Assembly (NCBI RefSeq): GCF_002561455.1
Contig: NZ_NTUP01000011.1
Location: forward strand, 1-64,000
Source: Bacillus sp. AFS015802
Lineage (GTDB): Bacteria; Bacillota; Bacilli; Bacillales; Bacillaceae_B
Reading direction: 5' to 3'
DNA: 64,000 nt
Shown here: positions 25,396 to 33,804 of the stretch, piece after piece
How the letters are laid out: each line of letters begins with the position of its first letter
Numbering within the stretch: position 1 is the stretch's first letter
Position numbers and translations under genes: made by a program
The notes under the pieces: model-generated
Databases searched by the model: none
The model's input: only the letters and a program-made list of their open reading frames with translations
What the model was told of the DNA's origin: nothing

Positions 25396-25899
25396 ATGGC
25401 AACTTTTCAATTAAATGATACGGTACCAAATTTCACACTCCCGGCAGTTTCCGGTGAAACATTCTCGTTTGAAGACCACCGGAAAGAACATCAAAGCTGG
25501 CATCTCATCGTCTTCTTCCGAGGGTCATGGTGCCCTGTATGTCAGGAAGAATTAAGGGAACTTCAAGCAAACAAGGAATACTTCGAAAAACAGAATGTTC
25601 ATTTACTGACGATCTCCAGTGATAAGATGGAGGACTTACAGGAGTTTGCAAACAAAGAAGATCTGACTTTCCCGGTCTTAGCCGACGAAAAATTAGAGGC
25701 GATCAAAGCTTATGATGTTTTCTATCATGGTGAAGATGCTCCGTATGAAGATCATGGCCAGCATGGTGAACCGGCTTACTTCCTTGTGAATGAAAAAGGA
25801 CAAGCCATGTATCAACAAAGACAAACGAGTCCATTCGGACGTCCACATGCCAATGAACTGCGTAAGATCGTGAAATACATTCAAAAGAACGTGAAATAA
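25396..25899 (+). CDS. Peroxiredoxin-like (AhpC/TSA, thioredoxin fold) protein
   Basis: 167-residue cytosolic thiol protein, probably a peroxidase or disulfide reductase. The redox motif is GSWCPVCQEE (CxxC, about Cys47 and Cys50) in a thioredoxin fold, with the downstream LTISSDKMEDLQEFANKEDLTFPVLAD typical of AhpC/TSA/BCP proteins. Having CxxC rather than a lone peroxidatic Cys makes substrate assignment uncertain. AGGAGG precedes the ATG. Confidence 0.85.
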   Translation: MATFQLNDTVPNFTLPAVSGETFSFEDHRKEHQSWHLIVFFRGSWCPVCQEELRELQANKEYFEKQNVHLLTISSDKMEDLQEFANKEDLTFPVLADEKLEAIKAYDVFYHGEDAPYEDHGQHGEPAYFLVNEKGQAMYQQRQTSPFGRPHANELRKIVKYIQKNVK

Positions 25900-25908
25900 A
25901 AAACAGGA

Positions 25909-25943
25909 AGCCGAGTTGATAAAATGATCAACTCGGCTTTTTT
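25909..25943. terminator. Bidirectional terminator
   Basis: AGCCGAGTTGAT / ATCAACTCGGCT, 12 bp perfect, then T-run. It serves the peroxiredoxin gene and the convergent kinase-like gene. Confidence 0.9.
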
Positions 25944-26853
25944 ATGTCAGGGCAAGCTCCAGGCTCTTCCGGGCTTCCATCAATGTATGGGGCTGCTTTT
26001 CATGATAGCCGTAAAGAAGTAAAACCACGTTCGTATAGATGGCTTTAAATCGCGCGTATTCCAACTCGACCTCTTCTACCTCTCCATATTCCCTAAAAAA
26101 CACCTCTCGACCTTTTGGAGTGAGAAAACAATACACGAGATTCAGATCAATCGCCCGATGACCAAGGTGAGCATCTCCCCAATCGATGATTCCTGATAAC
26201 ACCCCTTCTTCATCTACCACGATATTTTTAAAATGAAGGTCGCCATGGACCAATATCGTTTCCTGTGGCAAAGGCTTCCCGGGCAAGTGATCAAGATACC
26301 TCTCCAAATCTGCCACTTGTGGAAATAGGCCAAGCTTCTTGATTTCGTGCGTGTTTTTTTCCACCACAGCCTTCCGTTTTTCAACATTCAACCGATCCAT
26401 TTCATCATAAGGGACTCCTCGTTTCTCAGCTTCTGAGGGATCTGTTCCATGCAGTTTTTTAAGAAACCGCGCCAGCCTTATAGCCGTCCCCCCTTCTCTC
26501 AAAACCGCATCTGCCCGGGATGGTAAGGTTCCCTCCACAAATCGGTAACCAAGAAAGGGCCATTTATAAAGGGACGAGGGCTTGCCGTAATGGACGGGTA
26601 CCGGAATCTGAAGATCCAGCCCTCTATCTTCAAGGAGGGGCAAGAGCTTCCCTTCCGTTTCCAAAAGCCTTACGGCGATCTCACGCCTTGGAAAACGGAA
26701 AATCCAATTTTCATTCACTTTCATCACCGTATTATCAAAACCGTAGTCAATGATCCTGATGTCAGCAGGGATCAATTCCGGAAACTGAGCTTGTATCAAT
26801 GTTTCAGCCTGCCGGGTGCTGACAGCTATCTCCGCATCCCATAGATGTGTCAT
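25942..26853 (-). CDS. Aminoglycoside phosphotransferase-family kinase
   Basis: 303-residue small-molecule kinase of the APH/choline kinase fold. The catalytic loop is LVHGDLHFKNIVVDE (HGDxxxxN) and the metal-binding motif is GIIDWGDAHLGHRAIDLNLVY. The N-terminal lobe has the strand IRIIDYGFDNTVMKVNENWIFRFPR. The family includes antibiotic kinases, but most chromosomal Bacillus members have unknown metabolites as substrates, so resistance should not be assumed. AAGGAG precedes the ATG. Confidence 0.85.
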   Translation of the reverse strand: MTHLWDAEIAVSTRQAETLIQAQFPELIPADIRIIDYGFDNTVMKVNENWIFRFPRREIAVRLLETEGKLLPLLEDRGLDLQIPVPVHYGKPSSLYKWPFLGYRFVEGTLPSRADAVLREGGTAIRLARFLKKLHGTDPSEAEKRGVPYDEMDRLNVEKRKAVVEKNTHEIKKLGLFPQVADLERYLDHLPGKPLPQETILVHGDLHFKNIVVDEEGVLSGIIDWGDAHLGHRAIDLNLVYCFLTPKGREVFFREYGEVEEVELEYARFKAIYTNVVLLLYGYHEKQPHTLMEARKSLELALT

Positions 26854-26962
26854 ATGCAGTACTCCTTTCTCAAGTGTTATTCTTTGTAGAATCCAAACTT
26901 TATGTGATAAGTTTCAAGTAACCGGAAAAAATAGTATAGCCAAATTAAGAGGAGGAATGTTT

Positions 26963-27985
26963 ATGTTACCTGAAAAACAACAACAGATTCAATTAGTCTC
27001 CCGTCCTGAAGGAATGCCTGTTAAAGAGGATTTCCTTTACAAAGAAATCGAGGTTCCGAAGCCTTCCAAAGGAGAAGTATTAGTGAAGACCCTTTACCTT
27101 TCCGTTGATCCTTACATGCGTGGCAGAATGTCCGATGCCAAGTCGTATGTTGAACCCTTCCAATTAAATGAAGCGTTGGCCGGAGGAGCCCTTGGGGAAA
27201 TCGTGGAGTCAGAATCCGAACACTTCCAAAAAGGGGATTTCGTAGTCGGCATGCTGCCCTGGCAGGAGTATTCCGTTGCGAATGAAAAAGAAGTCCGCTC
27301 CATCGATCCGAATGTTGCGCCCATCTCAACACACCTGAGCATACTCGGGATGACAGGTCTGACTGCTTATTTCGGATTAATGGACATCGGTCAGCCGAAA
27401 GAAGGCGAAACCGTTGTTGTATCCGGTGCTGCCGGTGCGGTGGGTTCTGTAGTCGGGCAAATCGCCAAGATCAAAGGAGCACGTGTCGTCGGGATCGCAG
27501 GCTCTGATGAAAAAGTGAGCTACCTGACTGATACACTCGGTTTCGACGAAGGAATCAACTACAAAACGACGGACAGTATCTACAAAGCGTTAAAAGAAGC
27601 ATGTCCGGACGGCATCGACGTGTACTTTGAGAATGTCGGTGGGGAAATCGGTGACGCTGCCCTTAGTTTACTAAATAAACATGCACGTGTACCAGTATGC
27701 GGAGCCATTTCTTCTTATAATAAAACAGACCGTGACCTTGGACCACGCGTGCAAACGAAACTGATCAAAACAAGCGCGCTCATGAAAGGCTTTGTCGTCA
27801 ACGACTATAATGACCGTTTCAAAGAAGGCGCTACTGAACTTGGTCAATGGCTGTCACAAGGAAAACTTCAATACGAAGAATCCATCACAGAAGGACTCGA
27901 CAACGTAACCGATGCCTTCCTCGGCCTCTTCCAAGGAAAAAACATCGGCAAACAACTCGTCAAAATCGCCGACCCAAGCAAATAA
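26963..27985 (+). CDS. NADP-dependent oxidoreductase (MDR/zinc-independent, YfmJ-like)
   Basis: 340-residue medium-chain reductase of the leukotriene B4 dehydrogenase/prostaglandin reductase group, expected to reduce alpha,beta-unsaturated carbonyls with NADPH. The N-terminal part has LYLSVDPYMRGRM. The nucleotide motif is VVVSGAAGAVGSVVGQIAKIKGARVVGIAGSDEK (AxxGxxG). The VYFENVGGEIGDAAL block follows. No zinc-ligand set is present. GAGGAGG is eight bases before the ATG at 26963. It resembles B. subtilis YfmJ. Confidence 0.88.
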   Translation: MLPEKQQQIQLVSRPEGMPVKEDFLYKEIEVPKPSKGEVLVKTLYLSVDPYMRGRMSDAKSYVEPFQLNEALAGGALGEIVESESEHFQKGDFVVGMLPWQEYSVANEKEVRSIDPNVAPISTHLSILGMTGLTAYFGLMDIGQPKEGETVVVSGAAGAVGSVVGQIAKIKGARVVGIAGSDEKVSYLTDTLGFDEGINYKTTDSIYKALKEACPDGIDVYFENVGGEIGDAALSLLNKHARVPVCGAISSYNKTDRDLGPRVQTKLIKTSALMKGFVVNDYNDRFKEGATELGQWLSQGKLQYEESITEGLDNVTDAFLGLFQGKNIGKQLVKIADPSK

Positions 27986-27992
27986 CCATTAT

Positions 27993-28070
27993 GAGGGACG
28001 GACCTCCATTTTCACACCTGAAACCCTGTTATATCAGCGTTCAGGCAGGTGTGAAGGGTGTCCGTCCCTC
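27993..28070. repeat. 78-bp element with inverted GAGGGACGGACCT-type ends
   Basis: GAGGGACGGACCT (27993-28005) and GTGTCCGTCCCTC (28058-28070) are the ends. Inside, CACACCTG pairs with CAGGTGTG. The centre CCTGTTATATCAGCGTT aligns with CTATGATATCAATGTT in the 23601-23688 element. It abuts the stop codon of the reductase gene. Confidence 0.85.
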
Positions 28071-28166
28071 TTTCATATGCACATCCTTATGTTTACTCCT
28101 CCCCATTGGACGGGAAAAGGTAGTGATATGTGATAGAACAGTACATTTCATTGAGGAGGAAATAAC

Positions 28167-29615
28167 GTGAAGAAGTACCAGATGTATATTAATGGTGAGT
28201 TTGTTGATAGTACGTCCAAAGAGACGTGGGAGGTCATTAATCCGGCGAATGAGGAGAAGATTTCAACCATTCAGCTTGGATCGGAAGACGATGTCAATCA
28301 CGCAGTAGATGTGGCCCATACGGCTTTCGCATCATGGAGTAAGGTCCCTTCCAAGGAACGGGCTTCGTATTTATATAAAATCGCTGATAAGCTTGAGGAA
28401 CGACGGGATTCATTTGTACAAATGCTGACGGAGGAAAACGGAAAGACACTCGCTGCTTCTGAAGGCGAAGTCGATCTTGCCATCGAGTACTTCCGCTATA
28501 TGGCGGGATGGGCGCTCCGTTATGAAGGTGAAATCCTTGAGAGTGAACGTTCCAACGAGAATATCCTCGTCTATAAGAAACCGATCGGTGTCGTCTCGGG
28601 AATCGTTCCGTGGAACTTCCCGATGTTCATCCTGGCAAGAAAAGTGGCCCCTGCGATCGTGACAGGTTGTACCATTGTCCTGAAACCAAGTCAGTATACG
28701 CCGAATACCGCATGTGAGTTTGCCAAGATCGTAGATGAAGTGGGACTTCCTAAAGGGGTCTTCAATCTTGTGACCGGGAAAGGCTCCGATATCGGTAACC
28801 CTATGTCCAGCCATCCTAAAGTGCGCATGGTGTCCATGACGGGAAGCTATCCGGCCGGTTCCAAGGTGATGGAGGCTGCATCAAAGTCCATCACGAAAAT
28901 AAACCTTGAACTTGGCGGAAAGGCACCGGCCATCGTCACCAAACATGCCAATATTGATCTGGCTGTCGAGAAAATCAAAACATCCAGGATCACGAACTCC
29001 GGTCAGGCATGTACCAATGCCGAGCGGGTATATGTCCATGAGGATGTGGCAGAAGAATTCATCAGCAAAATGACGGATGCCATGAAAAACACTTCCGTCG
29101 GTGACCCGACAAACCGCGATAACGATATAGGGCCTCTCGTGAATAAAGATCGTCTGGAGACCGTGACGGAAATGGTCAACACTGCCGTCGAAAACGGGGC
29201 AAAAATCCTTACAGGTGGGAAACCGGTAAACGCAGAGAAAGGCTTCTATTATGAGCCTACCATTCTGGTTGATGTGAAACAGGATATGGATATCATCCAG
29301 GAGGAGATCTTCGGACCGGTCCTCCCGATCATGACGTACAAGGACTTTGATGAAGTGATCGAGCTTGCCAACGATACGGAATATGGTCTTTCGTCATCGA
29401 TCTTCAGTGAGAACCTCCATGAAATCATGAGGGCCGCAAACGAACTTCAATACGGGGAGACCTTCGTCAACCGTGAAAACTTTGAAGCGATCAATGGGTT
29501 CCATGCCGGCCGGGGTCAATCCGGAATCGGAGGAGCAGACGGGAAACACGGACTGAATGAATACCTTGAAACACATGTTGTCTATCTTGAATATGATGAA
29601 AACTACAAAGGATAA
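28167..29615 (+). CDS. aldA: Aldehyde dehydrogenase, AldA-like
   Basis: 482-residue NAD(P)-dependent aldehyde dehydrogenase. Visible are the NAD-binding GIVPWNFPMF, the catalytic Glu region INLELGGKAP, and the catalytic Cys in NSGQACTNAERVYV (Cys near residue 280). The C-terminal block NFEAINGFHAGRGQSGIGGADGKHG is close to E. coli AldA, which oxidises lactaldehyde and glycolaldehyde. Substrate here is inferred from that resemblance. The start is GTG, after GAGGAGG. A strong terminator follows. Confidence 0.85.
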   Translation: MKKYQMYINGEFVDSTSKETWEVINPANEEKISTIQLGSEDDVNHAVDVAHTAFASWSKVPSKERASYLYKIADKLEERRDSFVQMLTEENGKTLAASEGEVDLAIEYFRYMAGWALRYEGEILESERSNENILVYKKPIGVVSGIVPWNFPMFILARKVAPAIVTGCTIVLKPSQYTPNTACEFAKIVDEVGLPKGVFNLVTGKGSDIGNPMSSHPKVRMVSMTGSYPAGSKVMEAASKSITKINLELGGKAPAIVTKHANIDLAVEKIKTSRITNSGQACTNAERVYVHEDVAEEFISKMTDAMKNTSVGDPTNRDNDIGPLVNKDRLETVTEMVNTAVENGAKILTGGKPVNAEKGFYYEPTILVDVKQDMDIIQEEIFGPVLPIMTYKDFDEVIELANDTEYGLSSSIFSENLHEIMRAANELQYGETFVNRENFEAINGFHAGRGQSGIGGADGKHGLNEYLETHVVYLEYDENYKG

Positions 29616-29622
29616 CGAAACG

Positions 29623-29665
29623 AAAAGCGTGGCCGCTATCACAATGATAGCGGCCACGCTTTTTC
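29623..29665 (+). terminator. Strong intrinsic terminator after the aldehyde dehydrogenase gene
   Basis: AAAAGCGTGGCCGCTATC pairs perfectly with GATAGCGGCCACGCTTTT over a 5-base loop. Confidence 0.92.
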
Positions 29666-29686
29666 ATTTGACATTTCCCTCCACAA

Positions 29687-29713
29687 AAAAAAGCCCTGTG
29701 ACAGGACTTTTTC
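29687..29713 (-). terminator. Terminator of the small zinc-ribbon/TM-peptide unit
   Basis: AAAAGcCCTGT and ACAGGaCTTTT form a near-perfect stem. On the minus strand it ends in an eight-base T-run. Confidence 0.7.
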
Positions 29714-29737
29714 ATAACCGATACCATAAAACACGAT

Positions 29738-29842
29738 TTAAGAAATGATAAAGAAATTGGCTAAAGCAATTAATAATAGAATAATAGCAACACCTGAACT
29801 CATCCATAGAATGTCGTTGAAATCCATCTTCATATCCGCCAT
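29738..29842 (-). CDS. Candidate 34-residue single-pass membrane peptide
   Basis: Peptide starting MADMKMDFNDILWMSS followed by one hydrophobic segment (GVAIILLLIALANFFIIS). It starts 11 bases after the stop of the zinc-ribbon gene and is followed by a terminator, consistent with a two-gene unit. The SD is weak (AAAGATAAA); the internal Met6 has GGA-containing sequence upstream. Resembles other short TM proteins of Bacillus, function unknown. Confidence 0.5.
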   Translation of the reverse strand: MADMKMDFNDILWMSSGVAIILLLIALANFFIIS

Positions 29843-29853
29843 TTTATCTTTGT

Positions 29854-30090
29854 TTAGCAACGAACTTCACTCCCTTGAAGATTTTCGATAAAGCCGATGA
29901 CTTTAAATAGGGATAGGTCTAATTTAGGATCCGTAGATGTGGAGCAGTTGGAGCATTCTATCTGGTTTACGTTCATCGTCGAACGGAATTCATTCGCACA
30001 ACGTGTACACTCCAGTATATGTAAATCCTTTTTCTTTCCCTTACGATCAAATTGAATGCGCTCTCTTCCCTGGTTAATATAGCTCATCAT
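29854..30090 (-). CDS. Small zinc-ribbon protein, unknown
   Basis: 78-residue protein with two Cys pairs (ECTRCANEF and ECSNCSTST) separated by 15 residues, a probable structural zinc site. The N-terminus is basic (GRERIQFDRKGKKKD) and the C-terminus hydrophobic. GGGAGAGA precedes the start. No family is recognised. It lies upstream of a TM-peptide candidate on the same strand. Confidence 0.65.
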   Translation of the reverse strand: MMSYINQGRERIQFDRKGKKKDLHILECTRCANEFRSTMNVNQIECSNCSTSTDPKLDLSLFKVIGFIENLQGSEVRC

Positions 30091-30296
30091 ATTCTCTCCC
30101 GTCGAATGTTATTTAGTACATATTTACCCGGTGTAGAGAACATAAAACATGATTTATCTGATTTCTTGGAGAAAAACGGTAAGCTGCACATCGAATAACT
30201 CCATTTCCAATTCATTCCCTTTTTTTCACAAAATGATGTTTAAACTGACTCTCATCCGTTTATATGAAAAGTAAGCATCCTATAAGGAGGAATTCC

Positions 30297-31097
30297 ATGT
30301 CTTTTAACAAAACCTTAAGTGTTCTGGAAAATCTGTACTTGCAGAAGCCGGATAAATTATTGACGATCTACTTGAATACCGACCGCAGCGACCCTGATCA
30401 GCAGGGTGGAGAATGGAAGATCGCCCTCAAGAATGGGTTCAACCGGCTCGAAGAATATCTTGAAAGCGCACCGGAGGAAAAAGAAAGACTTCAAACGATA
30501 CGTCCGAAGGTAGAAAACTATGTGCACAGCCTGGAACGTGAACTGCCGCGAAGTTTCATCATCTTCTCCTCAGCCGACAGCGGAATCTGGGAGACGTTCG
30601 AGCTGCAGGTCCCGGTTGAAACGAATTTCTATTGGGAAGAGAATCCTCATCTTGATCAACTCAAATCCCTTCATAGGGAGTATCCTTTCACGGGACTGGT
30701 GCTCCTTCAGCAAAATCAAATCAAAATCCTCACCTCCGCTTTCGGTGAAATCCAGTCAAGCGAGTTCATGGAGTTCGATTTGGAAACCGATGACTGGCGA
30801 AAGCATGAAGGACCGCATCATGCAGACGTCAGCATGGGAAGCGGCGGCGGTAAAGCCAATCAGCAGGAGGAATTCGAAAGCCGCTTGAAGGCCAATCAAC
30901 AGCGCTGGTGGAAAAGTCTCGGCAGCATCCTCGACAAGAAGGCCGCGGATGAAAAATGGGAGCGGATCGTCCTCGTTGGGGATAAGGAAGAAGCCGCTGT
31001 ATTGGAAGCAAGCATGAATAAAGAGATTCATGAAACAGTCGGGAAAAACTTGTTGAATGAGAATGAGCATAAGGTTGTAGAGAAACTGCTGGCATGA
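30297..31097 (+). CDS. VLRF1-like aeRF1-type release factor-related protein
   Basis: 266-residue protein resembling the bacterial VLRF1/baeRF group related to archaeal-eukaryotic release factor 1. Recognisable elements are the N-terminal LLTIYLNTDRSDPDQQGGEWKIALKNG, the middle LPRSFIIFSSADSGIWETFELQVP, and the glycine-rich loop MGSGGGKANQQEEFESRLKANQQRWWK. The GSGGG loop occupies the place where peptide-release factors have GGQ. Related proteins have been proposed to act in ribosome rescue or quality control. ATAAGGAGG precedes the ATG at 30297. An upstream ATG lacks an SD. Confidence 0.7.
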   Translation: MSFNKTLSVLENLYLQKPDKLLTIYLNTDRSDPDQQGGEWKIALKNGFNRLEEYLESAPEEKERLQTIRPKVENYVHSLERELPRSFIIFSSADSGIWETFELQVPVETNFYWEENPHLDQLKSLHREYPFTGLVLLQQNQIKILTSAFGEIQSSEFMEFDLETDDWRKHEGPHHADVSMGSGGGKANQQEEFESRLKANQQRWWKSLGSILDKKAADEKWERIVLVGDKEEAAVLEASMNKEIHETVGKNLLNENEHKVVEKLLA

Positions 31098-31103
31098 TCA
31101 TGA

Positions 31104-31138
31104 GAACCCGCCGTCTTATCAAAGACGGCGGGTTCTTT
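31104..31138 (+). terminator. Intrinsic terminator after the VLRF1-like gene
   Basis: GAACCCGCCGTCTT / AAGACGGCGGGTTC, 14 bp, 4-base loop, then TTT. Confidence 0.85.
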
Positions 31139-31218
31139 GTCTCCCAAAAAACAATTCCCCCTAAACAGGCACACCCCCCCCCTCTCATTCATACACTGAA
31201 ATAAGGAGGTGTGTGTCC

Positions 31219-31506
31219 GTGCTTTCACGTATAAAATGGTTGTCCTTTTCGATTGAATTATTTCTGGCTGTCCCCATCTTTGGCAATATCGCCGGAGAAT
31301 CGATTCCTTTTCTCCTCTGTTTAATAGCTCTGTGGCATGCGAGCGTATTGTACATTTCCAGGTCGGAAGATCAACCTATCCTCGGAAGTCTCCTTGGAAT
31401 CCTGGCTTCTTTCCTGAACTTCTTCCCGATCATCCGATTGATTGCCCATGCGATCACTGCAATTGTCCTTATTTTTGAAATCCAGAAAGCTCCCGGGATG
31501 GAGTAA
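31219..31506 (+). CDS. Small membrane protein, unknown
   Basis: 95-residue protein with about three hydrophobic segments (LSFSIELFLAVPIFGNIAG, IPFLLCLIALWHASVLYI, ILGSLLGILASFLNFFPIIRLIAHAITAIVLIF). AAGGAGGTG lies nine bases before the GTG at 31219; the GTG at 31213 is too close. No family recognised. Monocistronic, ending in a terminator shared with the convergent PLD-like gene. Confidence 0.65.
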   Translation: MLSRIKWLSFSIELFLAVPIFGNIAGESIPFLLCLIALWHASVLYISRSEDQPILGSLLGILASFLNFFPIIRLIAHAITAIVLIFEIQKAPGME

Positions 31507-31516
31507 CCCAGGAAAA

Positions 31517-31556
31517 AAAGGGATGATCCCCTGCAAGAAGGATCATCCCTTTCCCT
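31517..31556. terminator. Bidirectional terminator
   Basis: AAAGGGATGATCC pairs with GGATCATCCCTTT, then CCCTTTTT on the plus strand and an A/T tract on the other side. Confidence 0.85.
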
Positions 31557-31558
31557 TT

Positions 31559-33517
31559 TTATTGCACAACTCCGCCGGCATTTACATATCTGGCATTGAA
31601 CTCCTGCAGGAATTGGTTCGTAATGGCATCGTCATGGATGATGAGCATATTTTCATCATTCACATTATTGCCGTTTTCACTCCAGTTGGTCGATCCCACA
31701 ATGACCGTTGGATCACTGTTTGTGTCCGCGTCGATAAGCATCGTTTTGGCATGAAGCTTGCGGCTTTCATTGGCTGCGTAGACAGGTGCAGGATTCGCCC
31801 AGCGCGTGTTCGGGTTATTCGTACTCGTTTGGGTGGCCGTTCTTCCGGTCATTTCAATGCTTGCGGACCACCATTGGTTCCAGAAGCTTGGATCGAATAC
31901 GCCTTTTACATCAAATCCTGTCAGCGTTCCCTGGTTATCTCCATAGCTTCCTTCCCATTTGTTCTTCAGTTCATCCACCAGTGCCTGATCACTCCAGGCG
32001 AAAATGGTGAAGTACGCATTTTCGTCCGCTTCCGTTTTCACGAGATCCGTCATGCGTCCGACAGCATCATCACCTGAGGAGAAATAGATTTCTACCGTAT
32101 CGCCACCGATGGTCAGGGTATGAGGCGTATTATCGATTTTGCGGGTACTGAAATTGGAAACCGTATTATCCGGCGTGGTCGTCCCGCTTCCCCACATTTC
32201 TTCAAATTCCGTTTTATAAATAGAGGCAAGCTCAGGTGAATGGACCTCTACGACATGCTGTTGATTTCCGTCGAGAATCCCTTGATTCATGTTCTCTTCA
32301 GAGCCATAAAGTCCTGTCACCGTAAAGTTCCAGCTTCCCGTAAAGACCCATTTGCCGTCGATCACGGCAAATTTATTATGCATTTGATTACCTGGAGAAT
32401 AATAACTGTCCGTGTCTTTCCATTCCCCTTCGACAAACATATATCCTGTTGTCGCCGTACTTCCGACTGTCACATCACGATACGGGAAATCATCGAAGTT
32501 CGCGGGTAATTGATAAGCCGCACGCTTCGTTGCATCTTCTACGACAAACATCGGGGAATCAGATAAAATATGGGCATCGTCCCCTGTACCGACTACTCCA
32601 TCCTGTCCGCGAACAAGCCTTTCCAAGTATAAGCGCATCGTCTCATATCGTTCTGCATAGTGAGGATCACTCCCATCCTTCGCATCAGCGAGAATGCGCA
32701 CGTCCACCCCTTGAGCTGCTTTTTCCATTAACGCATCCACCACCCGTGGCAGATTGATTTCATACGTGGCGAAATCGATTGACGTTGTCGCTGCATTCAA
32801 GCGGTTCAATAAGCGATCCTCCAGGTTGACATTGTAATTGGCTTCGTTACCAGGCATCGCGTATTGAGTGGACGCACTTTTATTGAAATAGACATTGATG
32901 GCACCAAGCTCCTCACTCACATTGGTGAGGGATTCGCTGCCATTACCGGCAGGCGTCGTAGAATTAGCGGCTTTCGGTGTCCCGAATCCGCCTTCATATG
33001 AAGAAGTTGCTGTACTCCAGTTCGTCGAAACCGTGCCACTGACAGATGGATCCATTCGGGCCATCGTGGCTTTCGTGGTGTTGTCACCTGCATACCATCC
33101 ATCCACTTCATCGATGATGGCACCGGAAGCATCCTTCAAATAGAGGACTTCATTGGAATTCCCAAGGCTTCCTGTATAAATCTGATCGGCTGTAACGGAT
33201 GAAATCGTGCCATCGCCCGTTCTCTCCAGTAAGAAATAATCCTGTGCCGCAACCGTCCCGCTTAAGGCAATGCTCGGTGAACCGTCCTCTGCTTCAAGCG
33301 TCCAACCATCTAGAACAAGATCCGTTGAAGATGGGTTATGGAGTTCCATCCATTCATTATTGTAGGAACCCGTCGTCCCCATCCATGCCACTTCATTGAT
33401 GACGGCTGTCTGAGTGGCCGCTTCCACGCTCTTATTCATTCCCTGTGGCTGAATCAGTCCTCCCGTCAGTAAAAACAGGATACTGATGATCGATAGTGAT
33501 ACCTTTTTTGTCCTCAT
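31559..33517 (-). CDS. Secreted phospholipase D-like protein with lamin-tail domain
   Basis: 652-residue exported protein. A signal peptide is followed by a lamin-tail domain at about residues 35-155 (INEVAWMGT, WMELHNPSSTDLVLDGWTLE). Two PLD-like halves follow: the first with MHNKFAVIDGKWVFTGSWNF and the second with LHAKTMLIDADTN followed by VIVGSTNWSENGNN. The H-x-K-x4-D patterns are those of a nuclease or phospholipase active site built from two halves. The lamin-tail domain often sits on extracellular nucleases, so DNA or lipid is a plausible substrate. The ATG at 33517 follows GGGGAAAGGG. Upstream, 33518-33769 holds no gene. Confidence 0.85.
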   Translation of the reverse strand: MRTKKVSLSIISILFLLTGGLIQPQGMNKSVEAATQTAVINEVAWMGTTGSYNNEWMELHNPSSTDLVLDGWTLEAEDGSPSIALSGTVAAQDYFLLERTGDGTISSVTADQIYTGSLGNSNEVLYLKDASGAIIDEVDGWYAGDNTTKATMARMDPSVSGTVSTNWSTATSSYEGGFGTPKAANSTTPAGNGSESLTNVSEELGAINVYFNKSASTQYAMPGNEANYNVNLEDRLLNRLNAATTSIDFATYEINLPRVVDALMEKAAQGVDVRILADAKDGSDPHYAERYETMRLYLERLVRGQDGVVGTGDDAHILSDSPMFVVEDATKRAAYQLPANFDDFPYRDVTVGSTATTGYMFVEGEWKDTDSYYSPGNQMHNKFAVIDGKWVFTGSWNFTVTGLYGSEENMNQGILDGNQQHVVEVHSPELASIYKTEFEEMWGSGTTTPDNTVSNFSTRKIDNTPHTLTIGGDTVEIYFSSGDDAVGRMTDLVKTEADENAYFTIFAWSDQALVDELKNKWEGSYGDNQGTLTGFDVKGVFDPSFWNQWWSASIEMTGRTATQTSTNNPNTRWANPAPVYAANESRKLHAKTMLIDADTNSDPTVIVGSTNWSENGNNVNDENMLIIHDDAITNQFLQEFNARYVNAGGVVQ

Positions 33518-33769
33518 GCCCTTTCCCCTTTCAGAATGCAAATATATTAAAATGATTACAGTACAAGTATATTTTGTCGCATTTTGTAATGGAAGGGGAG
33601 AATGGGCATGATTTTTCTAACCATTTTGTAAATTTTGTAGATTCAGTGTAAATCGATATCACTATATTCCTACTAGTTTTACTTTATTTACTAATAGATT
33701 TGGTCTATATGGAAAGAAGCCTTTAGTTATTAGGAAAGAATCTTATTCAGGTACAAAGACCCAATAAAA

Positions 33770-33804
33770 AAAACGGCAAAGCCTTCTTCAGACTCTGCCG
33801 TTTT
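33770..33804 (-). terminator. Intrinsic terminator after the RDD gene
   Basis: AAAACGGCA / TGCCGTTTT stem overlapping the stop codon. On the minus strand a T-run follows. Confidence 0.7.

Noticed and set aside
25942-26853. Antibiotic-resistance call for the APH-family gene
   Set aside because: The fold is shared by many metabolite kinases, and nothing in sequence or context points to an antibiotic substrate.
31442-32077. 211-codon plus-strand frame antisense to the PLD-like gene
   Set aside because: The PLD-like frame on the other strand has clear domains, signal peptide and SD. This one lacks an SD and a recognisable domain.
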